This document shows, one piece after another, positions 53,611 to 62,208 of a stretch of DNA of 64,000 nucleotides. Position numbers and translations under genes: made by a program. Origin of the DNA: Agrilactobacillus fermenti (lineage in GTDB: Bacteria > Bacillota > Bacilli > Lactobacillales > Lactobacillaceae); the NCBI RefSeq assembly GCF_021030645.1, contig NZ_JACGCJ010000006.1, positions 40,089 to 104,088 of the forward strand. The letters run 5' to 3'. The notes under the pieces are model-generated. The model did not search any database. It had not been told where the DNA came from and saw nothing but the letters and a program-made list of their open reading frames with translations. Numbering within the stretch: position 1 is the first letter of the stretch; every line of letters begins with the position of its first letter.

Positions 53611-54852
53611 TCAATTCAGCCGTTGCCGATAAAGCTTATTTGCGGCTAAATAACTGAGCCCAGCTGCGATGGTATTGACAACTAACCCCAATTCAATCGT
53701 TATATGCGGATTTTGCTGCAATCGAGCCACCGTTTGATTCAAGAAATAATTCACATTTTCATATGGTATTGAGAAAAAGTTGGTCGCCCCCAATGTGAAA
53801 AAGACCGTATTGCCATTTAACCAAGATTGGGCCTGATAACTATTCGCAAACAATACCTGACTACTTTGTAGATACGAGCTCGGTAAAAATGCGCCCATGG
53901 TACGACTAACAATATTGGGCGTTTGGGCCAGGATTAATAGACCACCTAGCATTAAGCCGCAAACAACAAACGCCAAGGACAGCCGCTGCCGAATGGGTTT
54001 GATTAAAGCAATGACAAGTCGCAGCAACAAATAAACCAATAATAGGTTGATCCAAAATAAAAGTAAGCTTAGACCGATCACTTGAATTGCTGGCTTTAAT
54101 TGCGTGGTTCCTGCCCAATAGGTCAAAATAGGATAATTCAAAGTCGTAAAGCCGCCTAATATCCCGCCATAAAGGTATAAAACAATACTCAAAATCATGA
54201 TAAAACCTAACGTATTGCTGGCAAAAACTAATAATTGCGCATTAAAACTCGCGCGACGCTGAATCGGTAATGTATCTAGCCAGCCTAATTTTTCCGTCGT
54301 TAACGCCTGCAACTGGGGTAAAGCAAAAATCAACAGCAACACAATAATACCCAGCACACTGGTCAAAATAGGCAACATACTGATCAGCAACATCACTGAA
54401 TTCGCCCCATAGCGGACACTGTGATAAGCCATTTTTTGTTTAACCAAGTAATTCACCAGCTGTTGCCGGTGTAACACATATTGGTCTAAACTCTGTTGCG
54501 GTAACAGTTCATTACCACCGACATCGGTGACATAGCTTCCCGTGGTGAAATACCGCTGTAAATCCTGTTGTTGGTACTTCAATAATTGCCGGTCAGATTG
54601 TTTTGCCTGTCTTATAGCCCGATAGCGCTGGCTTAAATCTTGCTGTAATTGCGAATGTGACTGATTTTGACTCCCCTGAATCAGATTTAATGTGTTCTGT
54701 AATTGATAATTCGTATCCACCCGTTCTCCGTCATTGGTTTGCTTGAACCCGAAGCCAATAATCAAACAGGCAATCACGAAAATGCCGCTAAGAATCCAAA
54801 TGCGTGGCTGCTGGAATAATCGCTTTTGTTCAAATTTGAATAATTGCCACAT
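53611..54852 (-). CDS. ABC-2 type permease (first permease of the cassette)
   Basis: 413 aa. One N-terminal helix (WILSGIFVIACLIIGFGF), an extracytoplasmic Gln-rich loop of about 130 residues, then about five clustered helices and a basic C-terminus. The topology equals that of the second permease. First gene of the five-gene unit; no strong promoter motif recognised upstream. Confidence 0.82.
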   Translation of the reverse strand: MWQLFKFEQKRLFQQPRIWILSGIFVIACLIIGFGFKQTNDGERVDTNYQLQNTLNLIQGSQNQSHSQLQQDLSQRYRAIRQAKQSDRQLLKYQQQDLQRYFTTGSYVTDVGGNELLPQQSLDQYVLHRQQLVNYLVKQKMAYHSVRYGANSVMLLISMLPILTSVLGIIVLLLIFALPQLQALTTEKLGWLDTLPIQRRASFNAQLLVFASNTLGFIMILSIVLYLYGGILGGFTTLNYPILTYWAGTTQLKPAIQVIGLSLLLFWINLLLVYLLLRLVIALIKPIRQRLSLAFVVCGLMLGGLLILAQTPNIVSRTMGAFLPSSYLQSSQVLFANSYQAQSWLNGNTVFFTLGATNFFSIPYENVNYFLNQTVARLQQNPHITIELGLVVNTIAAGLSYLAANKLYRQRLN

Positions 54853-54997
54853 AGCTAGCCTCCGAAAAAATAAGTCTTATTCCTTACAGCTTAAGAATAA
54901 CATTTCCACATCTATTTAGGTAAAAAAAGCGTCTAACCATAGAATTGATTTTCTACAACTAGGCGCTTACTTAACTATAATCATTTTTTAGCTCACT

Positions 54998-55285
54998 TTA
55001 CAATTCACTTAAATTATTACTCGCCAACAAAAAGACAATGACAAGTACCAGCAAGACAGAAACGATGTAAATCAGCCATTTTAGATCCCGTATCTTACGC
55101 TTAAAATAAATTACCAAAAGATAACCAAGTAACCCTATTGGCACCCCAATCCGCAGAAAAACGCTTCCTGGAAATGAAAGCCACTGTGTAAATAATACAG
55201 ACATAATTGTCCCACTAGCCAACCAAAACGTCGCAAAAGACATAATGAGCATGGCATTTTTCTTGAATGATCTGACACTACGCAT
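54998..55285 (-). CDS. Small 95-aa membrane protein
   Basis: Three predicted membrane helices (LIMSFATFWLASGTIMSVLF, VFLRIGVPIGLLGYLLVIYF, LIYIVSVLLVLVIVFLLA). Unknown function; lies just upstream of the ABC cassette in the same direction and downstream of a full repeat copy. Confidence 0.55.
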   Translation of the reverse strand: MRSVRSFKKNAMLIMSFATFWLASGTIMSVLFTQWLSFPGSVFLRIGVPIGLLGYLLVIYFKRKIRDLKWLIYIVSVLLVLVIVFLLASNNLSEL

Positions 55286-55304
55286 GTTGATTACCCCTTA
55301 TATC

Positions 55305-55422
55305 AGAGTGCGACAAAAAGCGTTCAGCGACCGAGCACTAACAAGAATTGCGACAAATGGTGGTTTTTCCATTTGAGCTATTCACAGTTAGGTGAGGCCG
55401 TTGCTTTTTGGAGCACGTTTAA
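55305..55422 (-). repeat. Interspersed palindromic repeat, full-length, reverse orientation
   Basis: Begins AGAGTGCGACAAAAAGCG and ends TTGGAGCACGTTTAAG; interior blocks GAATTGCGACAAATGG and TCCATTTGAGCTATTC fold back on each other. Confidence 0.85.
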
Positions 55423-55430
55423 GAAATAGC

Positions 55431-55473
55431 TGACAAAAAGCGCTCAGCGGCCGAGCACTGGCAAGGCTCACGG
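55431..55473 (-). repeat. Right-end fragment of the interspersed repeat, adjacent to a full copy
   Basis: TGACAAAAAGCGCTCAGCGG then CCGAGCACTGGCAAGG, truncated where the 63-aa reading frame ends. Eight bp from the full copy at 55305-55422, again a tandem arrangement. Confidence 0.75.
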
Positions 55474-55659
55474 TAAAATATATAAAAATAAATTAGGCAC
55501 CCAAGCACTATTATCTAAAAATCGGTCAATAAACGACTTTGACTTCATCTTGGTAAATGGCAAGAGCGCCCAGATAATCTGTAAAAGCGTTACTGCCAAC
55601 GTTGCCATGAACCAGACTGAAAACATAATAAGTAGGATCATCAAAATATTTTTTATCAT
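55468..55659 (-). CDS. Small 63-aa membrane protein whose stop codon lies in a repeat fragment
   Basis: N-terminal membrane helix (MILLIMFSVWFMATLAV) and a second hydrophobic stretch; AGGAGGG before the ATG is strong. The TGA stop is contributed by the repeat fragment at 55431-55473, so the original C-terminus may have been replaced by the repeat insertion. Confidence 0.5.
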   Translation of the reverse strand: MIKNILMILLIMFSVWFMATLAVTLLQIIWALLPFTKMKSKSFIDRFLDNSAWVPNLFLYILP

Positions 55660-55722
55660 TACCAGGCCCTCCTAAATCACATACTCACCTAGGCTGCGTG
55701 CTTAATTACCAAATGCGGTTTG

Positions 55723-55980
55723 TCAATCTTGTACCTTTCGATACAGCTTTCGCCACTGCAAATACATACTAAAGGCACTTGAGGCAGCAATGAACACGGT
55801 AAAATAAGATAACTGCCACAAAGTCAGCAGCAAGCCCAAGAATAAACATACCATATTGCCAGCAAAGATTTTCTCCGCTGAACGTTTGCTGTCCAATTTT
55901 ATAATTGAACCCACAAAACCTATGATTCCTAAAATGCCGATACCAGTGATGAAACCTGCATTCAAGTATTTGATTATCAA
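55723..55980 (-). CDS. Small 85-aa membrane protein
   Basis: Two to three hydrophobic segments (ITGIGILGIIGFVGSIIKL; FAGNMVCLFLGLLLTLWQLS; FTVFIAASSAFSMYL), basic C-terminus. Unknown. Between bacteriocin exporter genes and the ABC cassette; the immunity role often played by such proteins near bacteriocin genes cannot be excluded. Confidence 0.5.
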   Translation of the reverse strand: MIIKYLNAGFITGIGILGIIGFVGSIIKLDSKRSAEKIFAGNMVCLFLGLLLTLWQLSYFTVFIAASSAFSMYLQWRKLYRKVQD

Positions 55981-56117
55981 GTTAGCACACCTCGCTAATC
56001 ATGCAAAATTATTCAAAATTCTTTGTGCCCACTATTGTACTTGTCCTGTACCAAAAAAGTTCACCTTGTTTTTTTCGTGGCTATTTCGTGATGAGCGTTG
56101 CTTACGAACAATTTTAG

Positions 56118-56165
56118 CTAAAAAAAGGCAACACCCTTTATCTCCGCTCACCGCTTGGTGTTTTT
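56118..56165 (-). repeat. Degenerate short repeat probably acting as terminator of the exporter operon
   Basis: AAAAAAAGGCAACACCC joined to TTTATCTCCGCTCACCGC resembles the short repeat form. Read on the minus strand, AACACC ... GGGTGTT followed by GCCTTTTTTT can end transcription of the regulatory/export operon. Confidence 0.5.
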
Positions 56166-57549
56166 AGCTGTTTTGCCCCAGGACCTTATCCTTATAGTAA
56201 TTAAAGAACGTCTTCTCACCGGTAATTACGCTAGCAGTGCCATTCAGACCGTAGCGCAGATTGCGCCGTTGGGCTAGTGATGGATCAATGCGTGCCGTGA
56301 CTTGAAAGTAATTGCCTTTATTTATCGTGGTCGGGGCGACATCGATCTTAGTTACCGTCCCATTCAGGACTAACGGCCGCGGAACTTTCTGGGCGATACG
56401 CAGCCGTAATTTCTGGCCTTGTTTTAACCCGACGATTTGATCAGCCGGAATCATCGTCACTACTTTTAATTTAGTCTGGACTTCAATCAATGGATAGATC
56501 TGGGCTAAAGCTGTCCCAGCACCCAAATATTGTTTGCCGATATTGCGGGTGTCCACGTGGAGAATCCCGGTCTTTTTAGCACGGATTGTATAGTTTTGGC
56601 GATTTTTGGTCAAAACAGTCAGCTTGTCTTTAAGCTGTGTTTGTTGGGTTTTAAGCTGTGCTTGTTCCTTAGCCACACTGGCTAGTTGTTGATTTTGCAA
56701 TGCCGTTAGCTTTTGCTGCGCCTGGGCATCCGTAATGCCTGCTGTTTGTGGGGCGGCTAATTGGGCTTGCTGGACTTGGATGCTATCGATACTAGACTGG
56801 ATTTGGCTGATCTGACTATTGGCATTGGCTAAATAGCTCTCTTTTAACTGGGCTAGGTCATCCCCCGAGAGAGCCTTACTTTTAGCTTGAAAACTATTCC
56901 AGAGATAAGTTAGATTTGAATTTTTACCCAGCACATTTTTGTTCTGATCAATGCTATCGCGTAACGCTTGATAGTCTTGTAATTGCGCCTTTAAAGTCGT
57001 CAAATTATTGGTTAATAACTGGGCCACTTTATCTGATTTATGGTTATTATCTTGTTGGGTCTTATCCGCCAAACTGGCCTCTGATTGATAAATCGCCCGT
57101 TGTGCTAAGTAATTAGCGAGTTGATCAGAATAACCGAAAGCATCCGCCTGGGTAAAAGTCGTTTTGTTCTGCTGAACGCCCGTCTTGAATTGATCTAAGC
57201 CTTGTAAGCGTTTCTGTGTTTCATCAATTTGTTGCTTAAGCAACGTTGCTTGGCCTTTATCGGTCACATCTTGGTAGACCAATAAGGGGTCACCTTGATG
57301 AACGACTTTATTTTCTCGGAGGTGATTGACCAAAATTCGACTGCTAGCTGTGCCTTGAATGGTCACCGGGGTGGCTTGTGGCTCGATCTGTCCCACGGAT
57401 TTGACGGTCACTTCCCGCTTACCAAAGAAAGAAAATAGGAGTAGGCCCAAACACAGGAGGGCAACCGGTAATATAATCAGCGTTGAAAAATTCTGGTAGC
57501 GGCGCTGATAAAACTCAGTACTCTCCAAAAACCTTAGATCATGATTCAT
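56164..57549 (-). CDS. Bacteriocin ABC exporter accessory protein (HlyD/ComB/PlnH type)
   Basis: 461 aa. An N-terminal membrane helix (TLIILPVALLCLGLLLFSFF), a lipoyl-like half motif (VKSVGQIEPQATPVTIQG), a long coiled coil (about residues 110-310) and a C-terminal beta domain are the membrane-fusion-protein layout of double-glycine peptide exporters. It starts 12 bp after the ABC gene ends and works with it to export the bacteriocin and inducing peptide. Confidence 0.92.
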   Translation of the reverse strand: MNHDLRFLESTEFYQRRYQNFSTLIILPVALLCLGLLLFSFFGKREVTVKSVGQIEPQATPVTIQGTASSRILVNHLRENKVVHQGDPLLVYQDVTDKGQATLLKQQIDETQKRLQGLDQFKTGVQQNKTTFTQADAFGYSDQLANYLAQRAIYQSEASLADKTQQDNNHKSDKVAQLLTNNLTTLKAQLQDYQALRDSIDQNKNVLGKNSNLTYLWNSFQAKSKALSGDDLAQLKESYLANANSQISQIQSSIDSIQVQQAQLAAPQTAGITDAQAQQKLTALQNQQLASVAKEQAQLKTQQTQLKDKLTVLTKNRQNYTIRAKKTGILHVDTRNIGKQYLGAGTALAQIYPLIEVQTKLKVVTMIPADQIVGLKQGQKLRLRIAQKVPRPLVLNGTVTKIDVAPTTINKGNYFQVTARIDPSLAQRRNLRYGLNGTASVITGEKTFFNYYKDKVLGQNS

Positions 57550-57561
57550 ACCTAACCCCTC

Positions 57562-59724
57562 CTATTGGTTGACCAAATCGGCATAATAACCCGCTTGATC
57601 TAATAATGACTGATGTGTGCCTTTTTCTACCAGTTTGCCATGATCCAAAACCACAATGTTGTTCGCCAATTTAGCGATATTTAAGCGATGAGCGATAAAA
57701 ATCACGGTCTTATCCTTTAACGCCAATAATTTCTGCACGATTTTTTGTTCCGTGATCGCGTCCAAGTTACTAGTGGATTCATCAAATATCAGAACTTGAG
57801 CACTGGTTAATAGGGCGCGGGCAATGGTCAAGCGCTGTTTCTGGCCGCCGGATAAAGTGGCGCCGTTTTCGGATAATTCTGTCTTGTAGCCTAAGGGTAA
57901 AGCTTCAATATCTGCTTGAATCTCCGCAAAAGCACACGCAGCCGTAATGTCTTCGGTGGTCACATCGGGTCGACTGCCTAAAGTTAAGTTTTCTAAGACG
58001 GTGCCATTAAAGACATAGGGTTCTTGCGGCACGTAGTTCACATATTGCCGTAACGTATGCTTATCGATATCCGTGGTCTGATGGCCGTTCACTAGAATCT
58101 GACCAGCCGTTGGTTCAAAGAAACCCACCAGCAGTTTGACTAAGGTCGTCTTTCCCGAACCACTCATCCCCACAATCGCCAGTTTGCTATTCGCCTCAAT
58201 TTTCAAGTTGATTGCTGTCAATGTATTGCGCCCAAAGCCATACTTAAAATCAACCTTGGCAAATTCAAGTGCACCTTTGAGCTTAGTCACATCTTTGATC
58301 GGCCGCGCCTGCTTAAATTCGGACTCGACTAGATACACTTCATTCAACCGATTATTTGCCACCCGAGCCATTTGTAACTTTGTCTGCAAGTTAATGATAT
58401 TTTGAATGGGATTGGTGAAATACGACAGTAAAGCATTATAGGTGATCAGCTGGCCTAAGCTCAATTTGTTTTGCATGACTAAATTAGCACCCAACCAAAG
58501 GACCAAGGTATTGACCACTAGTTGAATCCCTGCTTTCAGCGCCTGTTGTAAGAGGTCCAGTTTTTGGTAGGTAAATGACTTGCGTAAATAAGCTACAAAT
58601 TCTCTATCCACTTTTTGGTAACTATTATCTTCAGCATTCAAGGATTTGACGGTCTCAATGCCATTGATATCTTCAATGATTGAAGAACTCAACATAGCAT
58701 TACTTTGCATGGTATCTTGATTGTACTTCTCAAAGGGCTTGACGAAAGCATAGATCACTACGATATATAGGGGGATCGCAATTAAGGTGATCCAGAACAG
58801 CTGCGTGCTCTGCACTGCCAGCACAATGGCTAAAATCAAAGCGATCCAAACATCTAAGAACATAGAAATGATCGTTCTGGCTAAGGCATCAATGATTTTA
58901 TTAGCATCTGTAAACCGAGAAATGATCTCCCCCGTCCGCCGGGTCGCAAAAAATGACATGGGTAGTTCAAAAATATGCCGAATATAAGCGAGAATCACAT
59001 CAATCGAAAGCCGCTGCCCTAGAACAGCTAATAAGTAATTTTGACCAAATGTTAAAACCTGCTGCAATATGTAAGTACATAATAAACCCACGGAAATGAT
59101 ACCTAGCGTATTGACCATCTGGCTCGGTATGAAAGTATCAATGATTCCCTGTAAATAATAAGAACCGAGGATACTGATCAGGGTAACTAAAATCGACGCC
59201 ACAATAATATTTGTGATCAAATGATGTTGTTTGAACATCATCGGGACGTAGCTAAATAGCGAATTCTTAGACTCTTGGGCACTTTGATAACCAGGTTTCG
59301 GGGCAAAAAAAATAGCCACCCCAGACCACTCTTTTAAAAAGTCCGCCTTGGCCATTTTATGTAAGCCTACGGTAGGGTCCGGGTCGCCAATCAATAATTT
59401 GTCCCCCCGTTGCCCAAAAACCACATAATAATGTAATAGCCTGCCTTGTTTCAAGACATGGGCGATAAATGGAAAAGGCAAATCAGGCACGTCAAATAAG
59501 GTAGCGTCCGCACGGATCGGTTTCGTCTCTAAATCTAATGTTTCCGCGGCTTCAACGATCCCTAGAGCTGTGGTCCCAGCCATATCCGTTTTCGCTAGAT
59601 CACGCAGGTGTGCCAAGGAATATTGCGACCCAAAATGACGTAAGATCATAGCTAGCGCGGCCACCCCGCAATCCCGTTCGTCTACTTGAGGGACATAATC
59701 TCGCCGGTTTTTAAAATACTTCAT
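57562..59724 (-). CDS. Bacteriocin ABC exporter with N-terminal C39 peptidase (PlnG/ComA type)
   Basis: 720 aa. Residues ~1-140 are a C39 peptidase with catalytic Cys in DERDCGVAALAMILRHFGS and His in LLHYYVVFG, cleaving after double-glycine leaders. Six membrane helices follow (about 165-440) and then an ATPase with Walker A GMSGSGKTTLV, signature ATLSGGQKQRL and VLIFDESTSNLD. It processes and exports both the class IIa bacteriocin and the inducing peptide, the two double-glycine precursors encoded nearby. Confidence 0.96.
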   Translation of the reverse strand: MKYFKNRRDYVPQVDERDCGVAALAMILRHFGSQYSLAHLRDLAKTDMAGTTALGIVEAAETLDLETKPIRADATLFDVPDLPFPFIAHVLKQGRLLHYYVVFGQRGDKLLIGDPDPTVGLHKMAKADFLKEWSGVAIFFAPKPGYQSAQESKNSLFSYVPMMFKQHHLITNIIVASILVTLISILGSYYLQGIIDTFIPSQMVNTLGIISVGLLCTYILQQVLTFGQNYLLAVLGQRLSIDVILAYIRHIFELPMSFFATRRTGEIISRFTDANKIIDALARTIISMFLDVWIALILAIVLAVQSTQLFWITLIAIPLYIVVIYAFVKPFEKYNQDTMQSNAMLSSSIIEDINGIETVKSLNAEDNSYQKVDREFVAYLRKSFTYQKLDLLQQALKAGIQLVVNTLVLWLGANLVMQNKLSLGQLITYNALLSYFTNPIQNIINLQTKLQMARVANNRLNEVYLVESEFKQARPIKDVTKLKGALEFAKVDFKYGFGRNTLTAINLKIEANSKLAIVGMSGSGKTTLVKLLVGFFEPTAGQILVNGHQTTDIDKHTLRQYVNYVPQEPYVFNGTVLENLTLGSRPDVTTEDITAACAFAEIQADIEALPLGYKTELSENGATLSGGQKQRLTIARALLTSAQVLIFDESTSNLDAITEQKIVQKLLALKDKTVIFIAHRLNIAKLANNIVVLDHGKLVEKGTHQSLLDQAGYYADLVNQ

Positions 59725-59730
59725 TTTTCG

Positions 59731-60522
59731 CTACACCCCCTGCTTGATCTCAGCTATGCCCTTTAAGTAGCGCCGCAACATTGCCGCTTTACGAGCACTG
59801 ACCTTACAGCTAACCTTGCGTTGCTCATCAAAATAAACCACACGTTGTTCAAAATCAAAAATGACCACATTTTGTGGATTGATCAAAATACTCCGATCAC
59901 AACGGATCAGATTGGGATTATCCTTTTCAACCTGCCGTAATTCACCTCTGAACTCTGCACGCACATCACGTCCCCGCAATAACAATTTACGGGGGGCATC
60001 CTTCAAGGACTCAACATAATACAAGTCACTGAACTTCAATTCACGAAATCGATCTCTCGCTACCTCATAGCTAAACATGACTTCTGAATTCCGTGTATCT
60101 TTTTGATACCGTTCATAAGCTGTATCCACATCTTCGCGAATGAACTGAGTCACGTTTTCTGACCCCGCTTCTTTATAAATAAAATCCAGCGGTTCCACTT
60201 TTCGGGACAAGGTCAGCTTCAGCATTTCATCATGAGTCGTAATAAATGCAATGGCTGCAAAGGGTTGCTGTGTCCGGATTTTTTCGGCCACATTAATGCC
60301 ATTCAAGTTACTACGATCGATTTGAATATCTAATAAAGCAAACACTCGAGCATTACGGTGTTCATTCAAATAGTTCAAGATATCCTTGGGTTCAGGGGTA
60401 CAGACAGCAATTTCCATGTCATAGGCTTTCGGCGTGTCATTGATTTCGATGCGCCGCTGAATAATTTGGTGATACATTTGCCGCTGCAGGTCGTTATCTT
60501 CCAATATCAATACTTCAAGCAT
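59731..60522 (-). CDS. LytTR response regulator of the bacteriocin quorum-sensing system
   Basis: 263 aa. An N-terminal receiver domain (VLILEDNDLQRQMY with acidic pocket; FALLDIQIDRSNLNGINVAE carries the phospho-acceptor Asp) and a C-terminal LytTR DNA-binding domain (YYVESLKDAPRKLLLRGRDV, LIRCDRSILINPQNVVIFD). It resembles PlnC/PlnD/SppR regulators that bind paired 9-bp repeats. It overlaps the kinase gene by 8 nt and should bind the paired boxes at 62118-62193. Confidence 0.94.
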   Translation of the reverse strand: MLEVLILEDNDLQRQMYHQIIQRRIEINDTPKAYDMEIAVCTPEPKDILNYLNEHRNARVFALLDIQIDRSNLNGINVAEKIRTQQPFAAIAFITTHDEMLKLTLSRKVEPLDFIYKEAGSENVTQFIREDVDTAYERYQKDTRNSEVMFSYEVARDRFRELKFSDLYYVESLKDAPRKLLLRGRDVRAEFRGELRQVEKDNPNLIRCDRSILINPQNVVIFDFEQRVVYFDEQRKVSCKVSARKAAMLRRYLKGIAEIKQGV

Positions 60523-61843
60523 GTGTCGCTCCTTTCTCGGCGGTAGTGATCAACAAACTAAACCGCACATAGCGGTCATGCTTACTGACCTCGAATAACA
60601 ATTCATCCGACACTGCCGTCAATTGTTGTACCGTCGCTAAGCCAAGGCCACTGTGCGCTGCTTTAGAAGAATAACCGCGTTCAAATAAATGATCGATATC
60701 TAATTCAGGATCAGTGACTGTATTTTCAATGATAAATTCATAGGTCGTTGGCGTATATGAAACCAAGGCCAAATGAAGTGCCCCATTCTTTTGCGCTTGA
60801 ACAGCTTCAATCGCATTATCTATTAAGATACCGATGATCCGCACCACGTCCACGATTGCCTGGGGCGTCGCGGTAATCGGCTGCTCTACTTCAAAAGTCA
60901 CCTGAATTTTGGCCTGAACCATTTGCTTTAATTTAGCAAACAATAACCCCCGAATACTGGGGACTTGAATCTTAGACAAGTCAGCAAAGATTCGTTGATC
61001 CAAATGGGTACTGGCGTTGGTCTCATTAAGCAATTGCTGGACGTAAGCTTCACCATCCTTGCTGTGACTGCCCTGTAAGTAGCTTTGAACCGACAACAAC
61101 TGATTTTGATAATCGTGCCGTGCTTGACGCAGGGCTTCATAATTCTCTTCAACTTTTTTCAAATAGTCTTGCTGCTGCTGAAAGTCCTTTAGTTTAGTCT
61201 TAGCATCTATTGACCGCCGATAACTGGCAACGAAATACCACATCATAACAAATGTTGCAATAATGAAAACCGTGAAGCTGAAGATAATTAGGGACTGGAA
61301 AATCCCCTCTAAATTGAGCTGTACTGCAACTAATGATATGCCCAACTCAAGCAAGAAAAGCGCAGTTAAGAACGTGGTGATTGCCTGAAGAATCTTCCTA
61401 TCTTGATTTAAGAAGTGAATTAATTCGTTTATCCTTATTGCATAGTGATAAATTATCCACATAGATATAACCACTAAAATCGATAATATTATAGGCGCTA
61501 GCCAATTTAAAAGTGGTGACTGTTCAGATAGTAATATTTTTAATAGGGAAACACTCTTGATAATCATATTACCAACAGGAAATACTACGATTGCTATGGC
61601 TAACAGTGCAATGCTTTGATCCGAAATCAAAGGTACTTTGTATTTAATTCTCTGGATCAAAATTTTTATTAAAATTGCAATCAATATTCCTGTATCTCTT
61701 AGGAAATAACTCAAAATTGCAAGTGTTGCTGCAATCATAAAGTTAAAAGAAATAGATTTAACTTTTAAACGCCCAAAAACTTGATCTGCAGGTAATAATA
61801 CAGCAAGCACAACACAAACATCCCAAGTAAATCCCTCATACAT
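60515..61843 (-). CDS. Histidine protein kinase, HPK10 (PlnB/ComD) family
   Basis: 442 aa. About six to seven N-terminal membrane helices (residues ~1-215) form the peptide receptor; the kinase part has a phospho-His in ALRQARHDYQNQLLSVQSYL and an N box VRIIGILIDNAIEAVQ; GLGLATVQQL is the G box. It senses the secreted inducing peptide encoded immediately upstream and phosphorylates the LytTR regulator. Confidence 0.94.
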   Translation of the reverse strand: MYEGFTWDVCVVLAVLLPADQVFGRLKVKSISFNFMIAATLAILSYFLRDTGILIAILIKILIQRIKYKVPLISDQSIALLAIAIVVFPVGNMIIKSVSLLKILLSEQSPLLNWLAPIILSILVVISMWIIYHYAIRINELIHFLNQDRKILQAITTFLTALFLLELGISLVAVQLNLEGIFQSLIIFSFTVFIIATFVMMWYFVASYRRSIDAKTKLKDFQQQQDYLKKVEENYEALRQARHDYQNQLLSVQSYLQGSHSKDGEAYVQQLLNETNASTHLDQRIFADLSKIQVPSIRGLLFAKLKQMVQAKIQVTFEVEQPITATPQAIVDVVRIIGILIDNAIEAVQAQKNGALHLALVSYTPTTYEFIIENTVTDPELDIDHLFERGYSSKAAHSGLGLATVQQLTAVSDELLFEVSKHDRYVRFSLLITTAEKGATHA

Positions 61844-61845
61844 TT

Positions 61846-62034
61846 CTAAAATAAATTGCTGAGGAAATGTGCGAGTTTCTTACCGACTGTATTAGTATTA
61901 TAGTCGCCAACTACAAAAGCTGAAAACCCTTGACCTCCAGATATTTGACTCAACTTATTTGTATTCAATATTTCAAACTGGCTCATGGCACCTAACTTCT
62001 GAGAAACTTGATTATGGTTAATTTGAATTTTCAC
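61846..62034 (-). CDS. Double-glycine inducing-peptide (pheromone) precursor, putative
   Basis: 62 aa. Leader ends FEILNTNKLSQISGG, followed by a predicted 28-residue mature peptide beginning QGFSAFVVGDYN and ending LAHFLSNLF with a cationic, amphipathic C-terminal part. The start is a GTG with AGGAGG 5 nt upstream; this gives an unusually long 34-residue leader, while an internal ATG (MSQFEI) would give an 18-residue leader but has only a weak site. Location directly before the kinase gene, with 2 bp spacing, is that of pheromone genes such as plnA. A second bacteriocin is the alternative. Confidence 0.75.
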   Translation of the reverse strand: MKIQINHNQVSQKLGAMSQFEILNTNKLSQISGGQGFSAFVVGDYNTNTVGKKLAHFLSNLF

Positions 62035-62117
62035 GTTTTCCTCCTACGTAAGTAGTTATTTCTCTTTTACAATAATAATATTACTAAATCATTTTCATTT
62101 AAAGCTAAATATGTTTT

Positions 62118-62147
62118 TAACGTAGTAGTTTTTGTGATAAACGTAAT
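62118..62147 (-). promoter_or_regulatory. Response-regulator box pair for the regulatory/export operon
   Basis: Read on the minus strand: TACGTTTAT, 12-bp spacer, TACGTTA(AA): two boxes whose TACGTT cores are 21 bp apart (two helical turns), about 85-110 bp before the pheromone start. This matches the arrangement known from pln promoters (consensus TACGTTAAT). Weak -10 candidates lie further down. Confidence 0.75.
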
Positions 62148-62162
62148 ATATCGTCAATTTTC

Positions 62163-62193
62163 TAACGTTAATCACAGTATGGTCACGTTTAAT
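62163..62193 (+). promoter_or_regulatory. Response-regulator box pair for the bacteriocin operon
   Basis: TAACGTTAAT (62163-62172) and CACGTTTAAT (62184-62193) are direct repeats with the TTAAT cores 21 bp apart. They lie 31 bp upstream of TATACT and about 90-120 bp before the first plus-strand gene, appropriate for activation by the LytTR regulator. Confidence 0.8.
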
Positions 62194-62208
62194 ACTGTAC
62201 GAACACAT

